From Epithemia pelagica (Eukaryota; Bacillariophyta; Bacillariophyceae; Surirellales; Surirellaceae): a stretch of DNA of 64,000 nucleotides. The notes beneath the pieces were generated by a model, which saw only the letters and a program-made list of their open reading frames with translations, was not told the origin of the DNA and made no database searches. The stretch lies in NCBI GenBank assembly GCA_946965045.2, contig OX337229.1, forward strand, positions 3,968,001 to 4,032,000. The letters run 5' to 3'. This document shows positions 32,501 to 40,391 of the stretch, piece after piece. A program made the position numbers and the translations under genes. The first letter of the stretch is position 1, and every line of letters starts with the position of its first letter.

Positions 32501-32939
32501 ACTTATCGTATTTTTGGATCTGCACTGCCATCAGGTCCTGGACGCGCTCGTTGGTGAAACGAGGATGCTCCGTGATGATGTTGATCATCGATGTGGAGTT
32601 CTTGGGGTCAGGTAAGTACACAATCGTGTCCATCCCATGTTTGACAAAGTGCCGATTGATCTCATCCTGCAATCGCGAGAAATCGCCTTTCTTCTTGTCA
32701 AACTTGTCAATAGGTCCAGTTACGCGGTCGATGTACCGCTTGTCTGTTAAGGTACGTAACTGGAGACTCCTGAGAGGTTCCGTCTTGGCTGAGTCATCTA
32801 ACTTGGACCAGTCATGTTTCGGTTTTCCTCCAGTCCAAACGACGTACTCGTCACGTCGGGACTGCACCAGTCCGCCCATGATGGGCTTGTCTGGCATGAA
32901 AACGTCCGTGTTTTCTTGTGGATCGTCGTTTGCTGCCAT
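26457..32939 (-). CDS. Element F gag-protease-integrase polyprotein with internal membrane segments
   Basis: One uninterrupted frame of about 2160 codons from the first ATG (32939, context atcATGg). The frame is open for about 120 more codons upstream, without an ATG. Order: gag (about residues 1-400); a CGTC...H...H zinc-finger-like motif (about 420); long acidic and Pro-rich stretches; hydrophobic segments at about 997-1018 and 1070-1091, with a weaker one near 1145; a basic region; a retropepsin with DSGAS (Asp at about 1352); a GAG-pre-integrase zinc segment; and a DDE integrase (about 1590-1705, GVGAHHHAGIAERA). The frame leaves the RT frame at 26543-26547 and ends at 26457. Membrane segments between gag and protease are unusual for copia elements, where envelope-like genes normally follow pol. 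Confidence 0.87.
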   Translation of the reverse strand: MAANDDPQENTDVFMPDKPIMGGLVQSRRDEYVVWTGGKPKHDWSKLDDSAKTEPLRSLQLRTLTDKRYIDRVTGPIDKFDKKKGDFSRLQDEINRHFVKHGMDTIVYLPDPKNSTSMINIITEHPRFTNERVQDLMAVQIQKYDKYDQNNDAAAQDYLLDSLEKTFCREVEDQSRSANSFPVLFMVIVRIITDDSIEHWELVKGEMRSLVPQQYSGHDITALTTDFANKARPLSAAGLYDHTLTANLLKNILTAEWPETPKFDLLILNKKVKDAVEHIRFLDRSVADSYMSTNNLLYTHVSEIANNRYLVSVKQGEWSAKSSHKDSKALPVSYGGNLTVTNNRRGKTRIGYQANALIPQMQTYGKSKNSFREKGKSKSNNKFKGKTDKPSSTPKNDSTHQWKRVPPADGQPDERTKDGQTYFWCGTCKIWNTTHRTSEHIVGFKSMAKNNKNQQKHKASAHVLEFDATAWKAELDLHSRYWDRDIVREMDKEEYEFCEDNSEDDNYNHCDDSPDEEYELCAFMASFEEDEESKEERYEETKSNEDSSSLFSNTTHQAVTPDRVTSANIKEKQFSESDMEDSSGTSTIGTFEPTFPVVEPSKNNGPTYFDQWNDMDLTMTNNHDDDPLDPLNDAATQRFLEDMYDKEITAAAAINENYDEMESEETDLTYKTPETSTDTSTDAIKHLQAGQLASLEKKLPAISPIHQARPLPPRPNAPLPFSPNDPTPPPPPPRRRLSIPASTKYAMQHIILEAEQAKRDGMRYKRAAKTVFANAWREPRLTVAEAYQRVKEEEWAMGYFVDGMPIPNHPRPASCFPGMSPIPPGPMVPCFQPMDTSSSGSAMQFTPATKLTTFRENKSTMTDDSTSNSSSSFVPTSTLGERYVPSKPENKTDDDDDSNKTVAVTKYFAHLACVDFDDDEDEASQPATSQQNEGDTDPQDTSDGSNCTVDETVGGSMVGKCVEVYYAPFTFGHVRTPRRPARTPVEELSDETFSLQHLFLVALLHFVVLLPIILWLIPAPTTTEESKDAFTNGLGHLYSAAVHLYYGVYEAYCGFKEISVSFLLHPGCMPGIVTWISCWVAIFLSFSLSSSPKSKSSNKAKGPNRPNNTQRTAVSVNAFRAQLNNRRTHFATNHNSPTRSFFFSLFSTPIRLIVVFGCRLLEWSASLCQAGLTSLRTIIPAKRGRKRRNTSFKVNSSSPRRHKRSRGPFANTPSEHNDSTLPTSRRMPTKTSLLRSRARRFQHPISAGNPHQHLAGYNRQRSNTENRSNTPYYCQNVPCSTRPVPRFHHHRASLNPNNMMAMMASINDLDLDSITHHPWENITLQALRATLQDPKTLRESMPKGASYPIIWDSGASISITNDAKDFIGKIKPFPDLKVKGIANKMKAVGRGTVLWTVLDTNGAPRMLKLPAFHVPKISVRLLSTQNLLQQYHGEKIIQDGYTLTSTGIPGDPDRREVNVMVNPKNNLPMSYGYNSDHLQTTSLAFNSTVNEVAHQNANLSPAQKELLKWHYRLGHMNLLKVQFLMRTGVLATTEKTRRLHTLASTLTDLPLCAACQFGKQRRRTEPGTKTIIVKDKQGVTKDGNLHPGQCISVDHFVCSTKGRRFDSKGKSKINDLHTGGAIFVDHASGYTWIGFQSHLNTHETLSVKESFELFCREIGVVPLQYLTDNGAAFTSKDYTQSLQTFAQISRFAGVGAHHHAGIAERAIQTIMSIARTMMLHAAIHWPELADPMLWPMAVSHAVYLHNHVPRTDTGISPHDLFTRVRWEQRKFHDLHVWGCPVYVLQKSIADGKKLPRWKPRSTRCQLMGLSNRHASSVPLVLNPDTGYITPQFHVVFDDWFSTIAMTYEQLPDFFTDTWYKLFGDSSYQYIDLDNDDAPNIEAPTTTDEAAQQSYTQRESDVAHAIGTHCPFAVLPSPSQPSSTPGTFPLTNPRASPIGAPAPSSTPSNRPVLISAPNEEPVYQPSPKRMSFSNTPLPQREKTDQVAETLPSTTPLLPSPSPNTTPSPGPSPQREIRPQRESRPRISTQPTSGSTPPLAPTITTRRSGRTVKRPTRLVEEINVATVHPTAPPSVDHSDLLTVMKASLSDPDTLSYDEAMRDADIEKWKVAAHKEIMELEGKGTWEEVPKSQAKSGFYQELGYLNERELPMVRSSNTKPDIV

Positions 32940-33391
32940 GATTCGTTGCTGTCTCCTCCTGGATCTCGATACACCAATCAACGGTCTTGTCCGATCTGTT
33001 TCTGATGTGGCAGTTCGCGTTGGGTCGGTCTCAGGTGGAACAATTTGCAATGGTCGAGTGGTCTCTTGCTGGGATTCGCGTTGGGCGTTTGGATCGGCAG
33101 TTGGATCACTGTTCGGTGCTTCTAGAGGGTCGACGGTCTCTTGCTGGGGATCTGGATTGGAGTTGGTATCACTGTCCGAATTCAACCAGTCGAAGCTTCC
33201 AAGTCCACTTGAGGTCGGGGAGATGTCGTCCGCCGTTGTGGATTCTTGGTTGGGGCCTTGATTGGCTCCAGTAGTATTTGCGCGCTTTGGATGCTTGGTA
33301 GGGACGACTCAGTGGTAGTCCTCCAAGGTAGTTAACTTCTTGATAAATCGATCGATAGAGAGAATAGCGTATGGTTTATCAGCCTTGATTT

Positions 33392-33405
33392 GGGCTCAGC
33401 AACCA
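33392..33405 (-). promoter_or_regulatory. Primer binding site of element F (tRNA 3' end type)
   Basis: The minus strand reads TGGTTGCTGAGCCC at the inner edge of the 5' LTR. It is complementary to a tRNA 3' end ...CAGCAACCA. The first T is also the last LTR base. The tRNA identity is not determined. Confidence 0.65.
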
Positions 33406-34125
33406 CTTAGGATATCTGCTAGCTAGGTGTGATAACGACTTGATAATCGGGGTTAGTTCAGTTGGGTAGCAATGTTAGTCAACCTATCACGTTGGATCGA
33501 CGATGGGGCCCTCACCTTCGGTCTACGATATAGGTTGACTCCTTTTGTAGACAACAGTTGCTTGTAACTTTGGTGTTTTAGAAAAGAGTGAGATTAATCT
33601 ACATGAAAGTGATTTTCAGGTCTGATCGATCTCCGATCTCAAGGAGAACTTAGCCGCTCCATTTCTCTCTTGGAGAGTAGTTCTTCCTTGTTCTTTTTGT
33701 TCTTCATGATTAGATGAGAGTATTCACCTCTCCTGATTGTTTGGGCCTTATGAATGTTCTTTCTAGAAGGTACTTACCTTTGGAACAGGCCTGCTAGATC
33801 ATCTGAAGGTCGATCGTTATCTTTGTGTAATTCTCAATTTGAGAGAGAAGATATTACGACTAGAGGTATCGTCCAACTTGCGTTCGTATGAACGGATGTG
33901 TAGGCTCGCGACTTGCATTGTGCATGTATATGAATAATTAGTACATGAATCTTCCTGGACTGCTGGGTGAAGTTACTATTCAGCTAAATCCATCTGTTGT
34001 TCGTCCGTTCAACTGCAACACGAGCGTCTGTCTTACTTCAGGACAGCTGCTTTCCTCTATGTCGTAGCTATGTCATGCTATGTCACACCTAGATCTAATG
34101 GTGCTAGATGTGCTATGTTGTAACT
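33405..34125 (-). repeat. 5' LTR of element F (721 bp)
   Basis: It matches 21302-22022. The outer edge borders GGCAG (34126-34130), where the leucine-rich gene resumes. The 219 bp between it and the polyprotein frame (33186-33404) hold the primer site and the leader. Confidence 0.95.
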
Positions 34126-34130
34126 GGCAG

Positions 34131-34899
34131 CGACCCACGTGAGCAGATTGCTCAAGAATGGCAGATCTTAAACTATCTCGCAGAGTTGTTGATTGGACAA
34201 CCACAGCTGGGGGTTTTAAAGGTGCGGAAAACTCGCTTTCATGTGGAAGAATTTGGGGATCATCAACTTGGCCCTTCGGCCAAGTCCGCAATCCAGCATT
34301 TCGCCAATGCAGTTCAGACCCACTTGTCTTTGCGCTTCATTGAATGGGGTCGCCCAAATGGATGGACAGAACAAGGGGCACAAGCGGTGGTTAGGGCTTT
34401 GTCGGCAGCACTCCAACAAAATAGCAGGATTATGAAACTGGATGTATCAAGTTATCTCCTGTCCCGGCATACTTTGCCTCAGTTGCTACAAGGAGCACGA
34501 CACTTGTGGGAGCTTTTACTTCCATTGCATGTGATGAAGAAAGATGAAGTGGATGTCGTTGCATCGTGGGTGGACAAAACTCTGAATATTGAAAGAATTG
34601 GATTTGACGTGAAGAGCTCGATCCTGCATCGCTGTCTTCCATTGACAGGGTTATTCAAAAGGATTTACTCGGGCCTTATCCGGAATAAGATTGCGCACCA
34701 TGCCTACAAAGTCATGAACGCACATCCGAGCATACCCGTCGTGGCGTGGCCATGCTTGTTCGCCAAGCTTGGATCAAATGGAAAAGAAGGCACACCACTG
34801 TTTTTGTTCCTAAAAAATAGCGCCCATTCCCTGTTGGAGGAATTCTGGATTTGCAACCAACCGAATCGGAAACGACGATCCAATACGCAGTTACGTTAA
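34131..34899 (+). pseudogene. Leucine-rich protein gene, second half
   Basis: This continues the frame broken at 21301: ...RCKISG|SDPREQIAQEWQ reads through one GGCAG copy. It encodes about 256 residues with further leucine-rich periodicity (LAELLIGQPQLGVLKV, VVRALSAALQQNSRIMKLDVSSYLL, LLQGARHLWELLLPL) and a basic C-terminal tail. An ATG inside the LTR allows a short in-frame extension, but no natural start for this half alone is evident. There is no other lesion, so the gene was probably intact until F inserted. Confidence 0.75.
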
Positions 34900-36114
34900 A
34901 TTAGGACACGCCACACCGAGGCAAGTTGATTTCCCAAAGCTGCTCATTCGAGAACTGAATGGATTGGCCCTCTCATGTCCTCTAAGTTGTGGTGTTTGGC
35001 TTTCCATGGGGCGCCAAGGACTGAGGCAGTGCGGGGCGTCTTGGATGGCTTCAGCAGAGTTGGAAAAACAATCCATGTATATGCTCTCAAACCATTTGGA
35101 GTTTGGACATCGCTGATCGCTGGGCTCATTGGACGCCGGACGACATTCGGGGAATTCGGAAGTAGCTCCCTGGTTGTCCACCACGAACACGGAAGAGGCC
35201 CATGTCAATCTCTCTTTCAATACATAGGCCTTTGGGACATGGCTGCCGCGAACCGCCCATATCCGCGCCCGGTGACATACACAAAATCGTGATTAGAGCG
35301 AATTGCCACACGACACACGACAGCCGAGAAAGCGCTAATCCTGAACAGGACACATCACTCTCGGTGAAGGCGCAATGGAATCATGCCATGATTTATCTGT
35401 CTTCTTATCCTGAAGTGTCGTGCAATCTGTCGCATTCTGCCTGCTGCGGGACATGGGATTCACCCTTCGCGATCCTACTAGGGCTATCAAACTTAGGTAC
35501 TCAGATTTTTTCCGTAGTTTCTAAAGAAGTTTATGTGAAATTTAGGTTTTGAAGTTTAGGTAGTTTAGGTAGCTCTGAAAAATGGCTCCTTCCCTCAACT
35601 AAACGGAAGATCACTGGACGTTGACACCAACATTCACAGACAGGGATTCAATATATAGGCTAAATATTTAAAGGACCACCCGAAACTTCGGCAGGGCAAA
35701 AGCAGCGACATGAAACTTTGGATAAACTTAGGTACCGAAGTTTAGGACAAGAAACTTCGACGATGAATGAAACTTGATACCTATAGATCCTACACGAGGG
35801 TAAAGATCTTTCCAAAACCACATGAAGACTTGTTACGCAGCAATCTTGTCACTTGAAGTTTGAAGCCTCGTATTCTATTCTTGGATCTTTTCCATTCGTC
35901 TTCAGGTGAGCTACAAGATCCTGTTTTACTGTAATGTACCAGAAGGGAAAGACCTTTCCCAAACTTCACGACATGAGACATGAAGCAACCTCTGTTGTCT
36001 CCTTCCCGGACCCCTGACGTCCAGTGTCCACAGTTGACCAATCACGGACCTTGAACAATCTAGGTAGATTTCTCCACATAAAGATCTTTGACGGGGACAG
36101 ATTGCTGCTATGCC
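34900..36114. other. Spacer without a supported gene
   Basis: About 1.2 kb. Open frames are short, overlap on both strands and show no recognisable domain. The part at about 35480-35790 is rich in short repeats of TTTAGGTA and AAACTTCG type, suggesting degenerate repetitive DNA. No RNA gene is recognised. Confidence 0.4.
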
Positions 36115-36236
36115 ACATTGACCGAGAACACGTCAGTGCTTGTTTTAATGCCGATTTTGAAGGTTCGAGAGAGGAACATTGACCGAGAACACGTCAGTGC
36201 TTGTTTTAATGCCGATTTTGAAGGTTGGAGAGAGGA
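36115..36236 (+). repeat. 61-bp tandem duplication, two copies
   Basis: A 61-bp unit (36115-36175) starting ACATTGACCGAGAACACG is repeated at 36176-36236 with only one or two changes. It lies 64 bp upstream of the likely start of the next gene, so it is in its promoter or leader. Confidence 0.93.
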
Positions 36237-36299
36237 ATCATGGTAATAAGACGAGCACCTTTGCTCACAATCTTTCAAAAGCTGTCATCAGTCATCAAG

Positions 36300-37352
36300 A
36301 TGCGAATCTTTTCTTCACTCTCCACTTCCTTTCTTGCCTTTGTGGGTTGCCCAGATCGTTCCGCGCGTACGAGCACGATGGAGCTGGATGCCACCCGAGG
36401 AGAAGTTTTGGCCCGATGGAGAGCTCAGCGCATCGCCAAGGTCGGTAATGCTCCTTCGATTGATGACTTTTCGTACACGGAAGCATTGATGAGTGCGGCA
36501 CGTGATCCTGAAGTCAAACAAGCCTTCAAGATCGCTCGTCAAGCCATGTTGGACTTTGTCTCCGATGTGAATTTCATTTACTTGGCCGCCAAGACACCCT
36601 ATCTCCAAGAGGGGCAGGTAACCATGCCCTACACTAATCGTACCATTTACCGCGATGCCGAGTCCAACAAGGACCAAATCAGCAACTCAGGGATTGTTCG
36701 TTTAGTTCAAGCAGCCTCCGACAGTCAAATGTTGCTGGTCCGTAGCTTTGGAACACCTTCAATCACGGCATATGCAACCAAACAGAATACAACCGCCCAA
36801 TCTTTTAACATTGACTTGATCACGCAAACGATGGATTCTTTGTTTTCCTCGTGGAATCAAGGAACTACTGCCGGAGTCGAGAGTTCCATTGCTGCAGTTG
36901 GGTCGCTTCTCAACACATCTTTTACGGAAAACAAGCAAGAGAGTCATTCCGTCAGCATCTCACCTCTTTGTGCCTTTGACTACGATGACTTTTGGGACGA
37001 AGTCGTAGCATCCTACCAGACATCAATCTTTAATATTTCCTTGACCACTTGGAAAACTGTTGAGCAGAAAAAGGGTACAACCAAGGAAACCGAACAGGTC
37101 ACGTCCGAGTATGCCGTGGAGGCTTACCGCAATGGCGTCAATCTCCCTCGTTTGGTGGCGTTCTACAATAACCCGGTGAATGGCTTTGCCGAGAATACGG
37201 TTGGCGGCAATGTGGCCGATATCGGGGCCGTTGGTGGTTCGTTGCTGCCTCTTCCCAGACCCAACTTGACCGTTTCACTCTACATGGCTATGTCATCTCC
37301 TCCTGGTACCTTTTCCGAGCCTTGTGGGCTTCCGGTTTACCGCGAGAAGTAA
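36300..37352 (+). CDS. Secreted-type protein of unknown function, 350 aa
   Basis: The frame has an ATG at 36300 followed by a short hydrophobic signal-peptide-like segment (MRIFSSLSTSFLAFVGC). A longer in-frame extension upstream to 36225 lacks such a feature and runs into the tandem duplication. The mature part is mixed alpha/beta in character, with several N-glycosylation sequons (NTT, NTS, NIS) and few Cys. It contains Asp/Tyr-rich FDYDDFWDE and a Gly-rich segment VGGNVADIGAVGGSLL. I recognise no family. Entry into the secretory pathway is inferred from the N-terminus only. Confidence 0.65.
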   Translation: MRIFSSLSTSFLAFVGCPDRSARTSTMELDATRGEVLARWRAQRIAKVGNAPSIDDFSYTEALMSAARDPEVKQAFKIARQAMLDFVSDVNFIYLAAKTPYLQEGQVTMPYTNRTIYRDAESNKDQISNSGIVRLVQAASDSQMLLVRSFGTPSITAYATKQNTTAQSFNIDLITQTMDSLFSSWNQGTTAGVESSIAAVGSLLNTSFTENKQESHSVSISPLCAFDYDDFWDEVVASYQTSIFNISLTTWKTVEQKKGTTKETEQVTSEYAVEAYRNGVNLPRLVAFYNNPVNGFAENTVGGNVADIGAVGGSLLPLPRPNLTVSLYMAMSSPPGTFSEPCGLPVYREK

Positions 37353-38243
37353 GGGTGAAACGAAAGTCGAAACAACTGATTTCTGTTGCATACGTTGATA
37401 TTTATCTATCTTCATGACGAGGCCAGGGCAATTGCAATCTTTGGTGTACATTTGATATATTTTTTGGTAAACAGTGTTCATGGTTAAATCCTCCTTCTAG
37501 GAGCAAAAATAAAAAGAATACAAAAATGTGGATAGCTGACAGCTATCGTAGCTACAATAGTGCCATATAACAAAAGCAGTACACAGGATTGGATCTTAAA
37601 GGAGTCCCGCACGCTGTTCGCCCTCGGATGCGCGCCGCGCGCTGCAAAGTGCACAGAAAACAACAGAAAGAGAGAAGGCGGTGTCTTTTTGCTTCGCTTC
37701 CCGTGCGGTTTCTCGTTTTTAGTTGCTGCCGTGGTCCGGTCCCTTGAGTTCAGCAGTTGAATTCTCTGGTTTTCTGTGAGCTCCCTGTATCTGTGACCGT
37801 TTGATTTGAAGTCCAGTTCCAGTCGTCTCAATTCTAGGAACAACCACCCAAAGACGCAAACGCTGCAACAAGACCCTCTCTAATCCGGTATCGCTCGTCG
37901 ATTGGATAGCTGCACCTCTGATACCCTTGCGTAGCATTCGGAGCAGGTCGTGACAAATTCGCAAACACGAAAGAATACGAATAGTGTGAACGTCTTTCAC
38001 TCTTTACTTACGAATTGTTGTGTGGAGAAGCACGAACCTTTGTTTCATTGGCAAAACACAAGATAAGAACCGCTGTGAACCGCAGTTTGGAACGAGAATT
38101 CAACAAAGAATAGAGAACATTACCCAAGGAGGAAACCCACAAAAAGTGATCGCTGTTTGAGTTGGACATTGGTGGTCTTTGTTGACCCAACGACACGGCA
38201 ATTGTTGCACTCGAAGACATTCAGTGCCAACATTTGCAGCAAA
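37353..38243. other. Spacer with upstream region of the RING gene
   Basis: About 890 bp. Short open frames on both strands show no recognisable domain. The right part should hold the promoter and leader of the RING-H2 gene starting at 38244. Confidence 0.4.
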
Positions 38244-40034
38244 ATGGATCTGTCTATGTCTCGAATGACACGGCGCATGCTTTCGACCTTTCTTTGGAGC
38301 AGCAGCGCGGAACCAGCCAGCAGTCGGCAACTCAATGACGATCGCGGTAGTTCTGACTTTGATGAAGAAGGAGATGACCCCTATGGTGCGTTTAATCTTG
38401 AAACCGTGATAAAAGATTTGGTGTGAAATGGTACATGGAACATGGTTTTGTACGAGAAATGCAAATATTTCATTTCACTGCACAGCTCGATTCCTATGGA
38501 CGGAACATTGTTCGATGTTTTCTTGCTTGTCTCGTCTTAAGACGTCTCCATGTACTCACCATTCGATGTTGCGCTGGTTTACGTTATTAGAATTTGTTGC
38601 CTTTTTGTTGTGGTATGTCTTTTTGGTTCTGTGTTGTATTGTGCCCACCTGTTGTGCCTATCGGCGGCGGAGGTTGATTGAACGACGGATTGTCGAACAA
38701 CAAGCCAACATGGCACAGTTCCAACAAACCAATCTATTCTTTCTGAATGCTAACAATCGACAAAATGCTATTTCCGAAGAAGCCCTCCAACAAGAGCGAC
38801 ATCGCTTGCTGACCGAAACTCTAAAGTCCACCACCATGGTAAGCTTCTTGATAGGATTGGTAGAGAGGAAAGAAGACTCTTGAAGAATATGGGGCTCACG
38901 CCTTGTCTTTCTTCCTGTTTACGTCTATTTGGTTTGTTGGTGATGATTCTGCTTTGTTCTCTGTTTTCTCTATCCCTGTTCTACGCACAGACAATATCGG
39001 AGGGTGATTTAAAGACCGTAGAGGGTAGTTCTACGTACTTGCCACCTATTTCAGGCCCCGTGATTTCCATGCACGGCAGTAACACACCGCCATTGAAACG
39101 CGACGACGCGGATCCCGAAATTGCTTTGGAGGCAACCAATGATACTTCCGCTACAACTAAAGCGATAGACGAGGAACAGGGTGAGAATGAGGGGGAGGAC
39201 AATGACATTAGTCTCGATATGGAACTGGAAAGTAATATGGTACTGTTACTACCAAAAATTGCCAGAGTCTCCACGACAGTTACAACCACGACAGATACCG
39301 ACAAGGAGAGCAAGAAAGATGCTCCGAATAGCAACGGCCAGGAGCAACCAATGGCGTCACAGCAACAACCAGAGCAAGGCTCAACAATTAGCTGCACTGG
39401 TAACCGGAGGTGTCGTGAAGTGGCAGGCAGTTGTGCCATTTGTTTGTCACCCTACGAAGTAGGAGATCAAGTGACATGGTCCTCTCCCAGTGCACCAACG
39501 GATTTCCTTGGTGCCGATTCCGCGACCGCGGATCAAGAATTGTCCTCGTCTACCAATTATTGTCCCCATGCGTTTCATACGGAATGCATTATTGGGTGGC
39601 TGTCCAAAAAGGAACACCCCAAATGTCCCGTCTGTCGTCGACCCTTTTGCGAGACCGTCTTGGTCGTGCCTAGTACGAATAATTCGACGAGCATTCCCTT
39701 GGGTGGACCAAACAACAATGGTGGAGGACCGCCCGCTGCTGATGACATTCCCTTTCCTTTTTCACGAAGTTTGGCTGAAACTGTAGCGTTGGCACGCTTA
39801 TCGATTTTGGCCTCCGAACAAGAGCAACAGCAACAGCAGGCACTGTCACAATCGACGGGAAATGCACAATCTGCCACAGCGCCTAGCTCAACAACAGTAT
39901 CAACAAGCCCAGAGGGCAACGAAAACAGTGCCGTGACAACAGCAACATCCAATGTCAGTTCAACCAGCGAAAGCGCCAATCGTCCCAGAGATCCACCTGC
40001 CACCGAATTAACCACACCTGCCGTGACCGAATAG
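38244..40034 (+). CDS. RING-H2 membrane protein, probable E3 ubiquitin ligase, three exons, 477 aa
   Basis: Exons are 38244-38385, 38591-38838 and 38991-40034. Intron 1 (38386-38590, phase 1) and intron 2 (38839-38990, phase 0) rebuild DDPY|EFVAFLL and STTM|TISEGD in frame. Exon 2 encodes a single strong membrane segment (FVAFLLWYVFLVLCCIVPTCC) followed by a basic stop-transfer stretch (RRRRLIERR). Exon 3 encodes a low-complexity acidic region and a RING-H2 domain: CAIC, then CPHAFHTEC, then CPVC. The usual loop between the second and third metal ligands is enlarged. A Gln/Ser/Thr-rich tail follows. By family such proteins attach ubiquitin to membrane or lumenal substrates. The start context is aaaATGg. 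Confidence 0.85.
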
Positions 40035-40391
40035 TATTCTCTTCAGTCCGGATGGAGAGAGCATTCAGATTTGTGTTATATAATTTTTGGGTGGAACAAG
40101 CACATCCGATATCAGTACTTGATCACGGGGGATACAATCATTATTGAAATGGCAGTAGTGACATGGATATGGAGGGAACAAAGGGCCCACTTCCATTTCG
40201 ACCGCCTTACAAACACTCGCGCTATGCCGTCCGCATTCCGCACCAGCCGGTCTCGACAAGCCTGGTTTTGCCTGTGAAATTGTAAACATGTTTTAGTAGT
40301 AGCCTTGGGCGTCATTTTGATGAATGATCTTCTTTGGTAGGAGTACTACTGATGATATACTGAGGACTATACTCGTAGATGGTCGTCAGTC
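40035..40391. other. Spacer between RING gene and exopolyphosphatase
   Basis: 357 bp, presumably the 3' end of one gene and the promoter of the next. Nothing specific is recognised. Confidence 0.4.

Larger units (their letters stand above)
21302..34125 (-). mobile_element. Copia element F, full length but interrupted by transposon G
   Basis: A 12,824-bp element reading leftward with two 721-bp LTRs (21302-22022 and 33405-34125). By eye they differ at one position (about 21570), so the insertion is recent. Perfect 5-bp target duplications GGCAG flank it (21297-21301 and 34126-34130). The LTR ends are AGTTAC...CTAAGT on the element's sense strand, not the usual TG...CA. A purine tract (GAGAGGGAG) abuts the 3' LTR, and a conventional tRNA 3'-end primer site abuts the 5' LTR. 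The internal region encodes one very long gag-pol. Transposon G splits pol at 22881-25904. Subtracting G, the element is about 9.8 kb. Confidence 0.93.

Noticed and set aside
34975-35552. Open frames of 105 and 116 codons after the leucine-rich gene
   Set aside because: They overlap in different frames, have no recognisable domain and sit in low-information DNA.
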